From Bacteroidota bacterium (GTDB lineage Bacteria > Bacteroidota > Bacteroidia > Chitinophagales > Chitinophagaceae): a DNA stretch of 40,027 bases. The notes beneath the pieces were generated by a model. That model was given only the letters and a program-made list of their open reading frames with translations. It made no database searches and was not told the DNA's origin. The translations under genes and the position numbers were made by a program. Of the stretch, positions 19,001-27,900 are shown one piece after another (position 1 is the first letter of the stretch; each line of letters starts with the position of its first letter). The stretch is taken from positions 1 to 40,027 of the forward strand of contig JABDFS010000021.1 in assembly GCA_013286425.1 (NCBI GenBank), written 5' to 3'.

Positions 19001-19762
19001 GCTTGTATCTGCAGCAGGTTTTTCCATCGCATCAACAGCTGCATCATTATCAAGCGATTTCAGTTCATAATAATTCTTCAGTATGTCGGGCAAATTATCT
19101 GCAAGTGTATTCAGTAAACTCATGCGGTCAGAACGTATGGAAAGCGCCACTTTTACTGAAGGTTGTTTTTGAAGGTATTCCAGTTCTGTGTTTGATAAAA
19201 ATTCAGGATTGTCTTTTAAACGATTTGTAATGGATCTGCTGATATATGCCGGCAGTTTTGCATATAGAAGATCGGCAAGTTGTTTTTTAAATTGCTTTAC
19301 ATGTTCTGGAGGATAACTGAAAAGTTCTTCAAACTGATCAAATACAAGAATATATGTTTTGGCATTTTGACCTTCATTGTATTGAAGGCTTTTTATATGC
19401 AACCAAAGTGTATCTGTTCCGGCGTCTAACTTTCCAAGAACAGGGTTTGGTGATGCCGACGGTAATTTGGCAAGAAAAGTTTCAAGTGGTGATAAAGACT
19501 CAGCATAGTAAGTGCCAAACCTGATTTTTATAACTTCATAATTATTTGCATCATTAAACAAAGGCAATACACCTGCATTCAGTAAAGAGCTTTTACCCAG
19601 TCCTGATTTTCCATATAACAAAACCAGTTTTTCAAGAATGATAAGCTGATATAATTTTTTTGTATCTGTGTCTCTGCCATAAAACAAATGTTTTTCTTCT
19701 TCTGTAAATGGCCTTACGCCAGGATACCTGTGTATTTTATTTTGTTCTGTTATCTCAGGCAT
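16013..19762 (-). CDS. nSTAND1-type NTPase with transmembrane segment and 16 WD40 repeats
   Basis: A 1249-residue likely sensor/switch of the three-gene system. The N-terminal NTPase starts with YPGVRPFTEEEKHLFYGRD, as in nSTAND1 proteins. Walker A is GKSGLGKSS (51-59) and Walker B is YILVFDQFEELF (137-148), with a family-typical SYELSHDTLVAPILKAKKER (401-420). A charged coiled coil (about 414-458) leads into one membrane helix (about 460-482). Residues 554 to about 1205 form 16 WD40 blades (FSPDGKKIVT...TAKIWD pattern), enough for two propellers. The Arg/Lys cluster just before the helix predicts an NTPase inside and a WD40 part outside. STAND proteins oligomerise on ligand binding and activate effectors; here these are probably the TIR and SIR2 proteins encoded upstream (6-base gap). 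Confidence 0.93.
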   Translation of the reverse strand: MPEITEQNKIHRYPGVRPFTEEEKHLFYGRDTDTKKLYQLIILEKLVLLYGKSGLGKSSLLNAGVLPLFNDANNYEVIKIRFGTYYAESLSPLETFLAKLPSASPNPVLGKLDAGTDTLWLHIKSLQYNEGQNAKTYILVFDQFEELFSYPPEHVKQFKKQLADLLYAKLPAYISRSITNRLKDNPEFLSNTELEYLQKQPSVKVALSIRSDRMSLLNTLADNLPDILKNYYELKSLDNDAAVDAMEKPAADTSQYYLCDPFKYSVESKQQVLNYLTQNGEKNIETFQLQTICQFVETLAINNKNAEEPKKPFIVEQDMLGDLQNVFRQHYDRLISNIEPLEKRLAARVLIENKLIIDGNRVSLPDIVILKEKGIDKDLLAYLHDIHHLLRSEPNTTGGISYELSHDTLVAPILKAKKEREDQEELIRIDKEKQEELQRIKEKAAQEKAVREKEKRRQRAITGIVSVAAFVALGLAVFGFVMWQKAKQQTQTAQSLTLAALAQEQVDKNPAFSLRLAELAWETYPNESVLLSIQQIALKGFNETMRNKRIFFKNNLRHNGMVSGVAFSPDGKKIVTTSTDSTAKIWNAVSGNLLDDLTGHTGYIYGGTFSNDGEKIITASADSTAKIWDVASGKLITTLRGHTGPVYSAVFSPDGKKIVTASGDKTAKIWDASSGKVIFNLRKDTNAIYSAAFSADGKKVLTTSYNDARIWDVATGAMMFNLKEEQNEVYSAAFSFDGEKVLTTCYDGIRVWDVSSGRKLSDIKDSYSFYAAFSPDGNEIVTASLDSTIKIWDVVSGIMLVQSKKYTDDISMVIFSPDGKNIVTAADDNTAQIWDANSGELINNLAAHTNYITNLAFSPDGKKIATASADHTVKIWDIDTGKILQKNGADIGKLSFTAISPDGKKVFTFSDDEYTDKGYIAKIRDVSTGKLVDSIESYYSVDNAFFSPDSKKIATTFFDDTIKIWDTYSGKLLAKLKAESKLAHFSPDGKKIVTTLNDTIKIWDVASGKWFANLKSDTDIVQMASFSPDNKKVVTALWDGTAKIWDAASGEMLADLKGHTDIVQMAGFSPDNKKVVTTSWDGTAKIWDAASGKLLFDLKGHTDIVNIADFSPDGRKVVTASSDQTAKIWDATSGKMLADLTGFKGEVTNAIFSPNGKEILTTAGKNIKLWDAASGKLLADLAGHSSDVTNAFFSPDGKKIVTSSLDGFKTWLTPEGIIDWLKTASVYKLTQNDLNDLGINFIDLKKVQQ

Positions 19763-19768
19763 GACGAT

Positions 19769-20818
19769 TTAAGATTGAGGTTGAAGATCAGATTTAAGCT
19801 CTTTTTCATATTGACTAATATTTTTCTTTATGTCTTCCATTTCATCTTCATATCCCATAATTATGCGGGGATTAGTTTCAGTATCAAGCTTTCGTTCATA
19901 TTCTGACAGCAACTTATATTGTCGTTCTATTTTTTGTTTCAGATCTAACATGCGATCATCTTTAAGTTCATTTAATGCTTCTGTTATTTTAGCTGCAGAA
20001 AAATCCCTGAGAATGCCGGCATCTTTACATTTCTCATGCAGTGTATTTATGAATGAATTATTATCTGCTCCAAGAAACTCAATCTTAAAATGATTAATGC
20101 ATAATGATTCTGTATCATTATTAAGCGCATTCGCAGATGCATAACGAATGAAGTGATATTTTTCATCATGCAGTTTTAATAAACTCAGTATAAGTTGTAT
20201 GTACCATTTATCAAACTGGAAACCAAGAAATATGTAGTCAAGAGCAGTTTCAAGTACAGTTCTTAATTCAAGCGGCAACACATTGTTACCCATTAGTGCT
20301 TTGAAATAATCGTACAGGTCTTCATGCGTAAATATCAGCGTATCTTCTTTTGATACGCTTCCAAACAAATTATACAACAAAGGTTTTTCCCTGGTTGGCG
20401 GTTCGGCTATATCTTTTTTATTGTTTTTATCAAAGAATTCGAAACTGTGAGGGAAGCTGTGTTGCTCAAAGAATTTTTTTAGTAAAACATCCGGATTGAT
20501 TGATACAATTGTGTGAAAAGGTATTTCTGCGATCTTTTGTATAAGATCATCATCTGCCTGCGTTTCAAAAAAATCAACGATCTTCAAAAACATTCTTGTT
20601 TTATCCTGTGGAGTTGTAAACAGGAAAAAACCATTATCGTTATACGAAATAATTTTATCAGGATTATCCGTGGCAATTTGTTTAAAAAAGACCTGTTGTT
20701 TCGAACTGCTGTTATCATCGGTTCTATAAAACTCCGGCCCTAAAAAAAGTATGCACCTCTGGCGTTGAATTGTTTTAACTATAAATTCCCAATCTACCGG
20801 TTTAACTTGAATAGACAT
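19769..20818 (-). CDS. SIR2-like protein with effector-type C-terminal tail
   Basis: A 349-residue soluble protein. It has SIR2 family landmarks in order: nucleotide-loop region CILFLGPEFYR (22-32), HTIVSINPDVLLKKFF (102-117) with the conserved Asn108 and Asp110, PLLYNLFGSV (146-155), LIFTHEDLYDYF (161-172) and DYIFLGFQFDKWYIQLI (194-210). Canonical SIR2 NADases have GAG at the loop and a catalytic His in LHG; here these are GPE and LFG (Phe152), so activity may be altered or lost. Residues 292-346 form a helical tail that aligns without gaps to the tail of the TIR protein. The gene starts one base after the TIR stop codon and ends six bases before the STAND gene, which is strong operon evidence. 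No SLOG domain is present, unlike ThsA of Thoeris. Confidence 0.85.
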   Translation of the reverse strand: MSIQVKPVDWEFIVKTIQRQRCILFLGPEFYRTDDNSSSKQQVFFKQIATDNPDKIISYNDNGFFLFTTPQDKTRMFLKIVDFFETQADDDLIQKIAEIPFHTIVSINPDVLLKKFFEQHSFPHSFEFFDKNNKKDIAEPPTREKPLLYNLFGSVSKEDTLIFTHEDLYDYFKALMGNNVLPLELRTVLETALDYIFLGFQFDKWYIQLILSLLKLHDEKYHFIRYASANALNNDTESLCINHFKIEFLGADNNSFINTLHEKCKDAGILRDFSAAKITEALNELKDDRMLDLKQKIERQYKLLSEYERKLDTETNPRIIMGYEDEMEDIKKNISQYEKELKSDLQPQS

Positions 20819-20819
20819 G

Positions 20820-21629
20820 CTAAAGTTGGTTTATATCGTTTTCTGCTTTTTGTATTTGTTCATTCAATTTTCCAATCTCATCTTCACTCATCATTTTCTG
20901 CTTTGGATCATCACTTAACATGATCTTGTTTTCATATTCATCCACCAATTTATAAAGCCTGTCAAGCCGTTGCAATAAAGATTTTTTTCGATTATCATAG
21001 ATGCCTTCAAGTGATGTATCAAGCCGTTCTTTTTTTGGCGTATCAGTGTTCGAAATTGCAGCGTTGGTTTTTCCGTTTATACAGTTTTCTACTGCTTCTA
21101 TCAATGTTTCAAAATTGTTTGACCGGTGAATATCAGGCGTTAAAGAATTAATGTCTTTGAGAATATTTATTATATCTCCATAGTTGTCAAATATTTTTTT
21201 ATACATCTTATAATCATCACCAATAACTGTAATGGCATCAACTCCAAATTGTGTTATAGCATCGTCTAATTCTTTCTTTTTATCCTCCCAATATTTAAGA
21301 TATTGAAGCCTTGGTATAGGGTCGAAGATGTTGGCATCCTGCATTACAACAGGAAAGATGCGTTGTTGAAAATTAAGGTTGCGATAAATCTCCAGCAATT
21401 CAAACATGCAATAAGGAGACTTGAGGTATTTATCTGAAATTACTGCAACAACCGCATTGCCCTCACCAATTTTTTGCATGAATGCTGTGATCATTCCTTT
21501 AAAGCCAAGATCACGTTTATCACGTGCTAATACAATTCCCTTTTGCTTAAAAGCAGCATCAAGTTCATTTACTATGGTTTCACTTTCGCCGCCCCATGCA
21601 TAGGAAAGAAAAACTTCAGGGTACTCCAT
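20820..21629 (-). CDS. TIR-domain protein with effector-type C-terminal tail
   Basis: A 269-residue soluble protein. The TIR domain spans about 1-150: the first strand and loop is VFLSYAWGG (6-14), the BB-loop area is ARDKRDLGFKG (35-45), and the SDKYLKSPYCMFELLEIY segment (65-82) carries Glu77 at the position of the NADase catalytic glutamate (the E of the WCxxE-like motif). A variable linker (about 190-212) leads to a 55-residue helical tail (214-267; YKLVDEYENKI, EDEIGKLNEQI) shared with the SIR2-like protein downstream. It is first in the three-gene operon; 186 bases separate it from hemE, which should hold the operon promoter. Expected role: an NAD-cleaving effector or signal maker controlled by the STAND protein. 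Confidence 0.88.
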   Translation of the reverse strand: MEYPEVFLSYAWGGESETIVNELDAAFKQKGIVLARDKRDLGFKGMITAFMQKIGEGNAVVAVISDKYLKSPYCMFELLEIYRNLNFQQRIFPVVMQDANIFDPIPRLQYLKYWEDKKKELDDAITQFGVDAITVIGDDYKMYKKIFDNYGDIINILKDINSLTPDIHRSNNFETLIEAVENCINGKTNAAISNTDTPKKERLDTSLEGIYDNRKKSLLQRLDRLYKLVDEYENKIMLSDDPKQKMMSEDEIGKLNEQIQKAENDINQL

Positions 21630-21815
21630 TCATCGATTTTTTAAAGTATTATTCGCATAGCTTTTAGGCTAGGTTATAAATATATAATAAATTATTTTAC
21701 GAGCTCTAAGTTGCAACACTACATTTAAATGCAGCATGTTTTTAAGTAATATAATTTACTTGTGCTTACTGTTGTTATTGTGAGTCTTTTGGAGATTTGT
21801 AATTAAACGCAATTT

Positions 21816-22847
21816 TTAATTTGCATATTCTTTCACTGCTTCTACAAATGCTTTTGCATGATCAACAGGAACGTTTGGTGTGATGCCATGGCCAAGATTG
21901 GCAATATAATTTTGAGTGCCAAAATCATCAATCATTTCTTTTACCCATTTCTTTATTTGTGGAATTGGTGCTAACAATTTTGCAGGATCGAAATTGCCTT
22001 GCAATGTAATGTTGTTATTGGTGAATGCTCTTGCATGTTTGGGTGAAACAGTCCAATCTAAACCAATAGCAGAAGCGGAACTTTTACTTAAGTCTTCCAG
22101 TGCATACCATGTGCCTTTTGGAAATAAAATAACAGGCCCGTTATCTTTTACCGCATCTGTAATTTGAAGCAAATAAGGTTGCGCAAATGTTTTAAAATCT
22201 TCAGGCGATAAAGCACCGGCCCAGCTATCAAATACCTGCACACAATCTGCGCCTGATCGTAATTGTGTTTTTAAATATTCAATCGTGATGGTTGTTATCT
22301 TTTGTAATAACTGGTGTGTAAGATTTGTTTTTGTGTAAGCAAATTGTTTTGCTTTATCCCAGGTTTTACTGCCTTTGCCTTCAACCATATAACAGAAGAT
22401 CGTCCAGGGTGCACCTGCAAAACCAATTAAAGGCACAGCACCGTTCAATTCTTTTTTTGTAAGGGTTAATGCATCAAAAACATATTTCAAATGTTCATCA
22501 ACATTTGATGTGTTCAATGCATCAATATCATTTTGCGTTTTTATTGTTTTTGGAAGTGATGGGCCTTTGCCTTCTTCCATCAACACTTCAACACCCATTG
22601 CCTGTGGTATAACTAAAATATCTGAGAAGATGATCGCTGCATCTACGCCAACCTGGTGCACAGGTTGTAATGTTATTGCTGTTGCAAGTTCAGGTGTTTG
22701 TACGCGCGTGAAGAAATCATATTTATCTCGCAGCTTGATGTAATCCGGTAAATATCTTCCTGCCTGTCGCATCATCCATACCGGTGGACGTTCAACTTCT
22801 TCTTTGCGTAATGCCTTTAATAAAAGATCGTTCTTTAATTCAGTCAT
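21816..22847 (-). CDS. hemE: Uroporphyrinogen decarboxylase
   Basis: HemE removes the four acetate carboxyls of uroporphyrinogen III to give coproporphyrinogen III in haem synthesis, in the cytoplasm. The hallmark [15 protein letters not shown] near the N-terminus is intact, and [19 protein letters not shown] and [16 protein letters not shown] follow in the expected order. The C-terminal [14 protein letters not shown] is also present. The frame is open further upstream to 22904, but family members begin close to KNDLLLKAL, so I prefer the ATG at 22847 (343 residues); the ATG at 22862 is the alternative. No other haem gene adjoins it. Confidence 0.96.
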   Translation of the reverse strand: MTELKNDLLLKALRKEEVERPPVWMMRQAGRYLPDYIKLRDKYDFFTRVQTPELATAITLQPVHQVGVDAAIIFSDILVIPQAMGVEVLMEEGKGPSLPKTIKTQNDIDALNTSNVDEHLKYVFDALTLTKKELNGAVPLIGFAGAPWTIFCYMVEGKGSKTWDKAKQFAYTKTNLTHQLLQKITTITIEYLKTQLRSGADCVQVFDSWAGALSPEDFKTFAQPYLLQITDAVKDNGPVILFPKGTWYALEDLSKSSASAIGLDWTVSPKHARAFTNNNITLQGNFDPAKLLAPIPQIKKWVKEMIDDFGTQNYIANLGHGITPNVPVDHAKAFVEAVKEYAN

Positions 22848-23007
22848 AAAATTTGTTGCCATGAAATTCTGCAGTACAAGGGAGTGACACAACGAAGATG
22901 CCACAAAGTAATGAAGCTGGCGGCCGCAAAAATAAAAATGACAGCTATATAAGCTGTCATAAATAAGTAAAAGAATTGTTCATTTTCAATTCTTCATTGT
23001 TAATTGT

Positions 23008-24462
23008 TTATTGTCCCTGCGCCAAACTATATGCGCGTTTATCACCTAACAACAATAACAACTCTGATGAACATATTTTAAAATCGCCACTTAAGCTTAC
23101 ATACAAACCCAACACATCCTGTTGCTTCAATGGAGTATTATCAATACTTTCAAAACGCACGTTGTATTGATTAACAAGATTCGTATAAACAGAGCCTGTT
23201 GGCCAAACCTGCGTTCCGCGATTGCTGATATTAATGAGTTTGAACTTAACGCCGCCATGCCGCAAACATTGGTTGGCAATTTCAATGGGCTGCTCATCGC
23301 TTTCAATAAAAAAATCAACACCAATGATAGTTTCAGCGGCAGATTCTTTTGATTCAAGCATTACATTTTTATCCAGCTTGAACATGGTTTCTGTAACAGG
23401 CGCATCTTTTAGAAAAGGTTTTGCGCCTTGTTGCGGTTGTTTATTAAAATTATTAATAATTGCTTCTGTGAACTGGGTAGTGTTAACTGATGGAATTGAT
23501 CTGTCACCAAAGTCGCCGGTATGAATGCCTTGCTCTAATGTATACAACAAAGCGTTCTCAATTGTTACTGCACTTTCCATTAAGCCCAAATGGCGCAACA
23601 TGCCGATACCGCTTAACAACAATGCCGTTGGGTTTGCAATATTTTTTCCGGCAATATCCGGTGCTGTGCCATGCACCGCTTCAAATATGCAGATATGATC
23701 GCCGATGTTTGCCGATGGCGCAAAACCAAGTCCGCCAACTAAACCGGCACACAGATCACTTACAATGTCGCCCTGCAAATTGGTTAATACAATTACATCA
23801 AAATTATCAGGGCGTGTTACCAGTTTCATACACAGGTCATCAACAATAACATCATCTGCTTTTAGTTCAGGATAATCTTTTGCTACTTCCTGGAAAACTT
23901 CTAAAAACAAACCATCAGTTATTTTCATGATGTTTGCCTTGTGCGCGCAGGTAATGCGACGTGCATTTTTTTTCTTTGCCATTTCAAATGCATACTTAAT
24001 AACCTGCAAGCTTCCGGGACGTGTAATAATCCTGCGGCTGATGGCAACATCATTGGTGATCATGTGTTCAATACCACCATAAGTGTCTTCAATGTTTTCG
24101 CGCACTACTGTTATATCAACAGGAATATCGGCCTTACTAAATACTGTATCAACACCATGTAGAGTTTGAAATGTTCTTGTATTGGCATAAGTATTCCATG
24201 TTTTGCGCGCTGTTACGTTTATGCTTTTTACACCTTTGCCTTTTGGTGTTTCCATCGGGCCCTTGAATAAAATACCAAGGTCTTCAATGGTTTGTTTTGC
24301 TTCAGGTGTCATGCCATTGTTATAGCCTTTATCAAACACCCATTTACCCATTTCAACGGTTACATATTCAAGCGGAACCCTTGCTTCATAAAATATCTTT
24401 AGCACAGCATCCATTATTTCGGGGCCAATGCCATCACCTTTAGCAACTGCAATCTTTCGCAT
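23008..24462 (-). CDS. icd: Isocitrate dehydrogenase (NADP-dependent, long form)
   Basis: The enzyme oxidises isocitrate to 2-oxoglutarate and CO2 in the TCA cycle. The N-terminus KIAVAKGDGIGPEIM is diagnostic of the IDH/IMDH fold. The substrate-loop ENIEDTYGGIEH, AHKANIMKITDGLF, the Asp-bearing VDDLCMKL and GLGFAPSANIGD segments, and the coenzyme region AVHGTAPDIAGKNIANPTA are all in place. At 484 residues it is longer than E. coli Icd and has an extra C-terminal domain of about 140 residues, like the Thermus-type enzyme. I start at the ATG at 24462 because the extra 12 codons up to 24498 do not fit the family. Cofactor preference is inferred. Confidence 0.93.
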   Translation of the reverse strand: MRKIAVAKGDGIGPEIMDAVLKIFYEARVPLEYVTVEMGKWVFDKGYNNGMTPEAKQTIEDLGILFKGPMETPKGKGVKSINVTARKTWNTYANTRTFQTLHGVDTVFSKADIPVDITVVRENIEDTYGGIEHMITNDVAISRRIITRPGSLQVIKYAFEMAKKKNARRITCAHKANIMKITDGLFLEVFQEVAKDYPELKADDVIVDDLCMKLVTRPDNFDVIVLTNLQGDIVSDLCAGLVGGLGFAPSANIGDHICIFEAVHGTAPDIAGKNIANPTALLLSGIGMLRHLGLMESAVTIENALLYTLEQGIHTGDFGDRSIPSVNTTQFTEAIINNFNKQPQQGAKPFLKDAPVTETMFKLDKNVMLESKESAAETIIGVDFFIESDEQPIEIANQCLRHGGVKFKLINISNRGTQVWPTGSVYTNLVNQYNVRFESIDNTPLKQQDVLGLYVSLSGDFKICSSELLLLLGDKRAYSLAQGQ

Positions 24463-24932
24463 GCAGCAAATGTACAGCGGGAGAAATTGATGCCGCATAA
24501 ATTAACGGATAAGAAATGTTTGTTTTAAGATGCTTTTTTTATTCCGCGTATATTAAAACCCGTTGTGCGATTAACCAGGCATAAGTAAACCAGGGTATAA
24601 AATATTGTTTAGTAGTTATTAAAAACATACAAAAGAGAGACTAAAGAGGGACCAAAGAGGGACTAAAGACGTATTTTACTTATCTTTTGTCTCTCTTTGA
24701 CCTCTCTTTAAACTGATATTGGTTATATTTTCATACTTGCGTAATACCTGTTAAGGAACTTTGGCTTCACTCTTCTGCCCGTTAAAATCTTTGTCATCAT
24801 TTTTTTCTGCTGTTTCTTCTGCCTTATGCATTAATGAAGATAGCGCCCGGTGCATGAAAGTACAATTACAATGGTTGCAGGTGTTGGTAAGTAAGTATAT
24901 AATTGATGAACTCTTTAAACTATGAATGCCAT
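24463..24932. other. Intergenic region with 11-bp repeat array
   Basis: These 470 bases separate the start of icd from the end of the large sensor gene. They hold the 11-bp array at 24632-24709. A 34-codon minus-strand frame at 24751-24855 (MHRALSSLMHKAEETAEK start) has plausible composition but no other support. Otherwise I see nothing. Confidence 0.5.
24632..24709. repeat. 11-bp tandem array with inverted half, unit AAAGAGGGACT
   Basis: Direct units lie at 24632-24642 (AAAGAGAGACT), 24643-24653 (AAAGAGGGACC) and 24654-24664 (AAAGAGGGACT), with a partial fourth. After a spacer of about 16 bases, two units lie in the opposite orientation at 24688-24698 and 24699-24709. A transcript would fold into a hairpin. 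It lies between two minus-strand genes. Confidence 0.85.
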
Positions 24933-27900
24933 TTATTCCTGCGGCGTATTTTTTACATCTTTTGAATTTGTTGCTCCGAACATTGATAATATTTTCAGTA
25001 TTGCAGGAATGCCTGCAGCTATACCACTGATGATAGCGATGACTCTTGAATAAAGCCCTTCCTGTGCTATTGCAAGAAAAACAAATACAACTAATACTAC
25101 AATTAATAACGGAGTTTGCAGGCTGCTCCAGTTGCTGTGTTTGTTGTGCAACATTTGCAGGTGCGCCAGTTCAGTGCTGTCAACAGAAGTTAAAATAAAA
25201 TTGCGGAAGCTGCTGTTGAAAATATGCAGGTTGCCTTCTTCTTCAACAATTAAACCTTTGCTCATAAGCATGCTCATTGCTACTGTATGGGTGATGTTTA
25301 CAAGCCCGTCAGATGCGAGATCATACAAAATGAATTTTTCATCTGCAGCAAGTGAACGCCAAATGCTCATGTAAAAATTATTTGCAAGAAATTGTATTCT
25401 TAATGTCAGTTTATCTTCCCTGAATTTAGTTATTATTTTCTCTTTATCAGTTAATAAAGATTCTTTGTACAAACGCTTTAAAAATTGAGTATACTGTAAT
25501 TCTTTGTCGAGGAAAAGGTCAACAGCCGTAATGCCTGTTTTTGTAGTATTCTCAAAATTGTTCTTTATAAACGGCAATATAACAACCGGGGCATTTTCAA
25601 GCGTTAGGTACATTAAACGTGCTGATGCAGTATCTAAATGATTTGTATTGTCATCTTTCTTTTGATTGAGTATTTCAAGCATTTTCAGTGGATGCATGGA
25701 AGAAACAACCCTTACAATTTTGCCACTATCCAACAATTCTTTAATGCATTTTAGTTTTTCTTGTGTAATTGCTTCATCAGCCAGGTTGTTTTCGATATTT
25801 AATAGCAGAACAAATTTGCGGGTATCATTTTTTACTGCTGATTTTATCTCTTCCCATTTGTCATTTTTATTCTCAGCAGCTTTTAGTTGTATTACATAAA
25901 CTCCTTCTTCAATAAACGGAAGGCTTGCATCTTTTGGTTTATTGTTGTTGATGATTATGTTATTGAAATCGAGTAAGGATATTACATCATCATGACTAAT
26001 TTTTTCTTTAACCTGTTCAATTGTTTCATCAACAGGAAGGCCGATTATCCATAACAATGGCTCATCTTCTTTTGCAATTAAATCATCTGTTGTAATGCGT
26101 GCATCTTTTAATAAGGTTATAGAGTCAAGATTTAGCGAGCAAACTTTTTTGATCACTTCGCGAAGTATCAGGTAAAAACAATACAATGCGAGCATTAACA
26201 GCAACCAAAACATAAAACCATTTTTCAACCCAAATGTTGGAAAAGTATAATTGAGGTTTTGGGAAGTAACTAATACTTGTTTTGCAACAGTATTGGTATC
26301 TGCAATTTTTATTGAATCGATTTTTAAAGAATCAACTGGTTCTGCAAAAATTTTATTGTTAACAAATAACTTATTAGGATTGTGTGTATACAAAACAGAG
26401 TCGAAAAAATTATTAAAGTATAGATTACTATCATCTGAAACGGATTTATAAAAATTATCATCGTTAATAGTAACGCCATCTTCCAGGTAAAAACCAAATG
26501 AGTTAAACAAGCGGCCTGTATTTATTTGCGTCACCGTTAATTTATTTATTTGTGGAAGATCTGCAACGGTATCAACAACAGATTTGATCCATATATTATC
26601 AGGATAAACGCCATTATTATAAATTGATATTGCAGATGAAGGTTTACCCGTAAACTTTTGCTGCAATTGTTTTACAAAATCATATTGACGATATCTTGCC
26701 AGTAAATTATTTTCATAATTGAAAGAAGCTACATAAAAGAAAAGCGCAGGTATGGCACTTGTAATAACCAGCCTTGTAAAGATCATGCGAACAAAATATT
26801 TTATAAAGCCACGATCTTTATGCTGATGATCACTTTCAGGTTCCGGCCTTTTTTTATACACTGAAAAGAAGGTATATAAAGCCCCGGTCATAATAACTTC
26901 AAACAACAACACATGCCAATAGGTGCTCCACGCTAGCAATATTATTGCGAATACATTCAGTATGGCTAAGAAAGCAGCACTACATATGTTGCAGTTAACT
27001 TTATAATTCTGGAAAGTTTTATTTTTTCCCTTCCTGTACTTATACAGGAAAAGAGAATTTATAAATATGGTTGAAAGCGGAATACTGATGAACAACACAA
27101 ACAGGTATGAAAGATAGTCGTAGAAATGTGGAAAAAGAAAAGGAATAAGAATTAAAACAACGATCAATATGCTGTTGCCTGTTGCAGCGATTCGGTATTC
27201 GTTCTTGGAACATTTTCTTGGCCATATCCAGCTTGTAACAAAATATTGTTTTTTGAAAAGTGAACGCCTTGAAGATGCAGCGATGAGTATAAACAGATCA
27301 AGTATTACTACGATCAAAAACACTAATATCATTCCCCATGTGAATGAGAACGTTTCAATCTGAACAGAGCCGGGAAAACCCTGGTCGCTCATGATCACAA
27401 TAAAATAAGGCAGATCTTTCATAGGTTTCGCTAATACAGAATAAGTGCCTTCATAATAATTTGTAGTAAATTCTTCGCGGAACCTTCCTGCCAACGCATC
27501 ATCCAGTTCTTCACTGTCGGAGAATTCTTTCAAAAGGTTTTCATTAAGATTGCGCTCAGATTTTGAATGATAATCAACATTTCCTTTATTATCTATAATA
27601 GCAAAACTGTAACCTGCAGGCATTACAACATTGTCAAGGCTTTTAATTGTAAATGATAACGCTACGACTTTTGCGCTTGCGTTTTTACTTTTAAGTGTAT
27701 CCAAACAAGAGCGCTTGCTGATAATGGTTCTGAAAGAACCTGAAGTTCTTGATATAACCTGGTCAAGAACAAAAGAAGTATAAGGTTTGATATTTAATAA
27801 CGTGGTATTACCATCCTGTATTTTTTTAAAATAAGGGCGATAATTATAATTTGCGTGTATGTTATTTTGATTAGCTGTGGTCCAGCCATATTTTAAAAAC

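Noticed and set aside
16013..21629. Calling the locus a Thoeris system
   Set aside because: TIR and SIR2 are present, but the SIR2 protein has no SLOG domain and lacks the catalytic His, and a STAND-WD40 gene is part of the operon.
24463..24498. N-terminal extension of isocitrate dehydrogenase
   Set aside because: The extra 12 residues do not match the family start, which fits the ATG at 24462.
24751..24855. Small minus-strand gene of 34 codons
   Set aside because: Composition is plausible but there is no start signal, family or conservation evidence.
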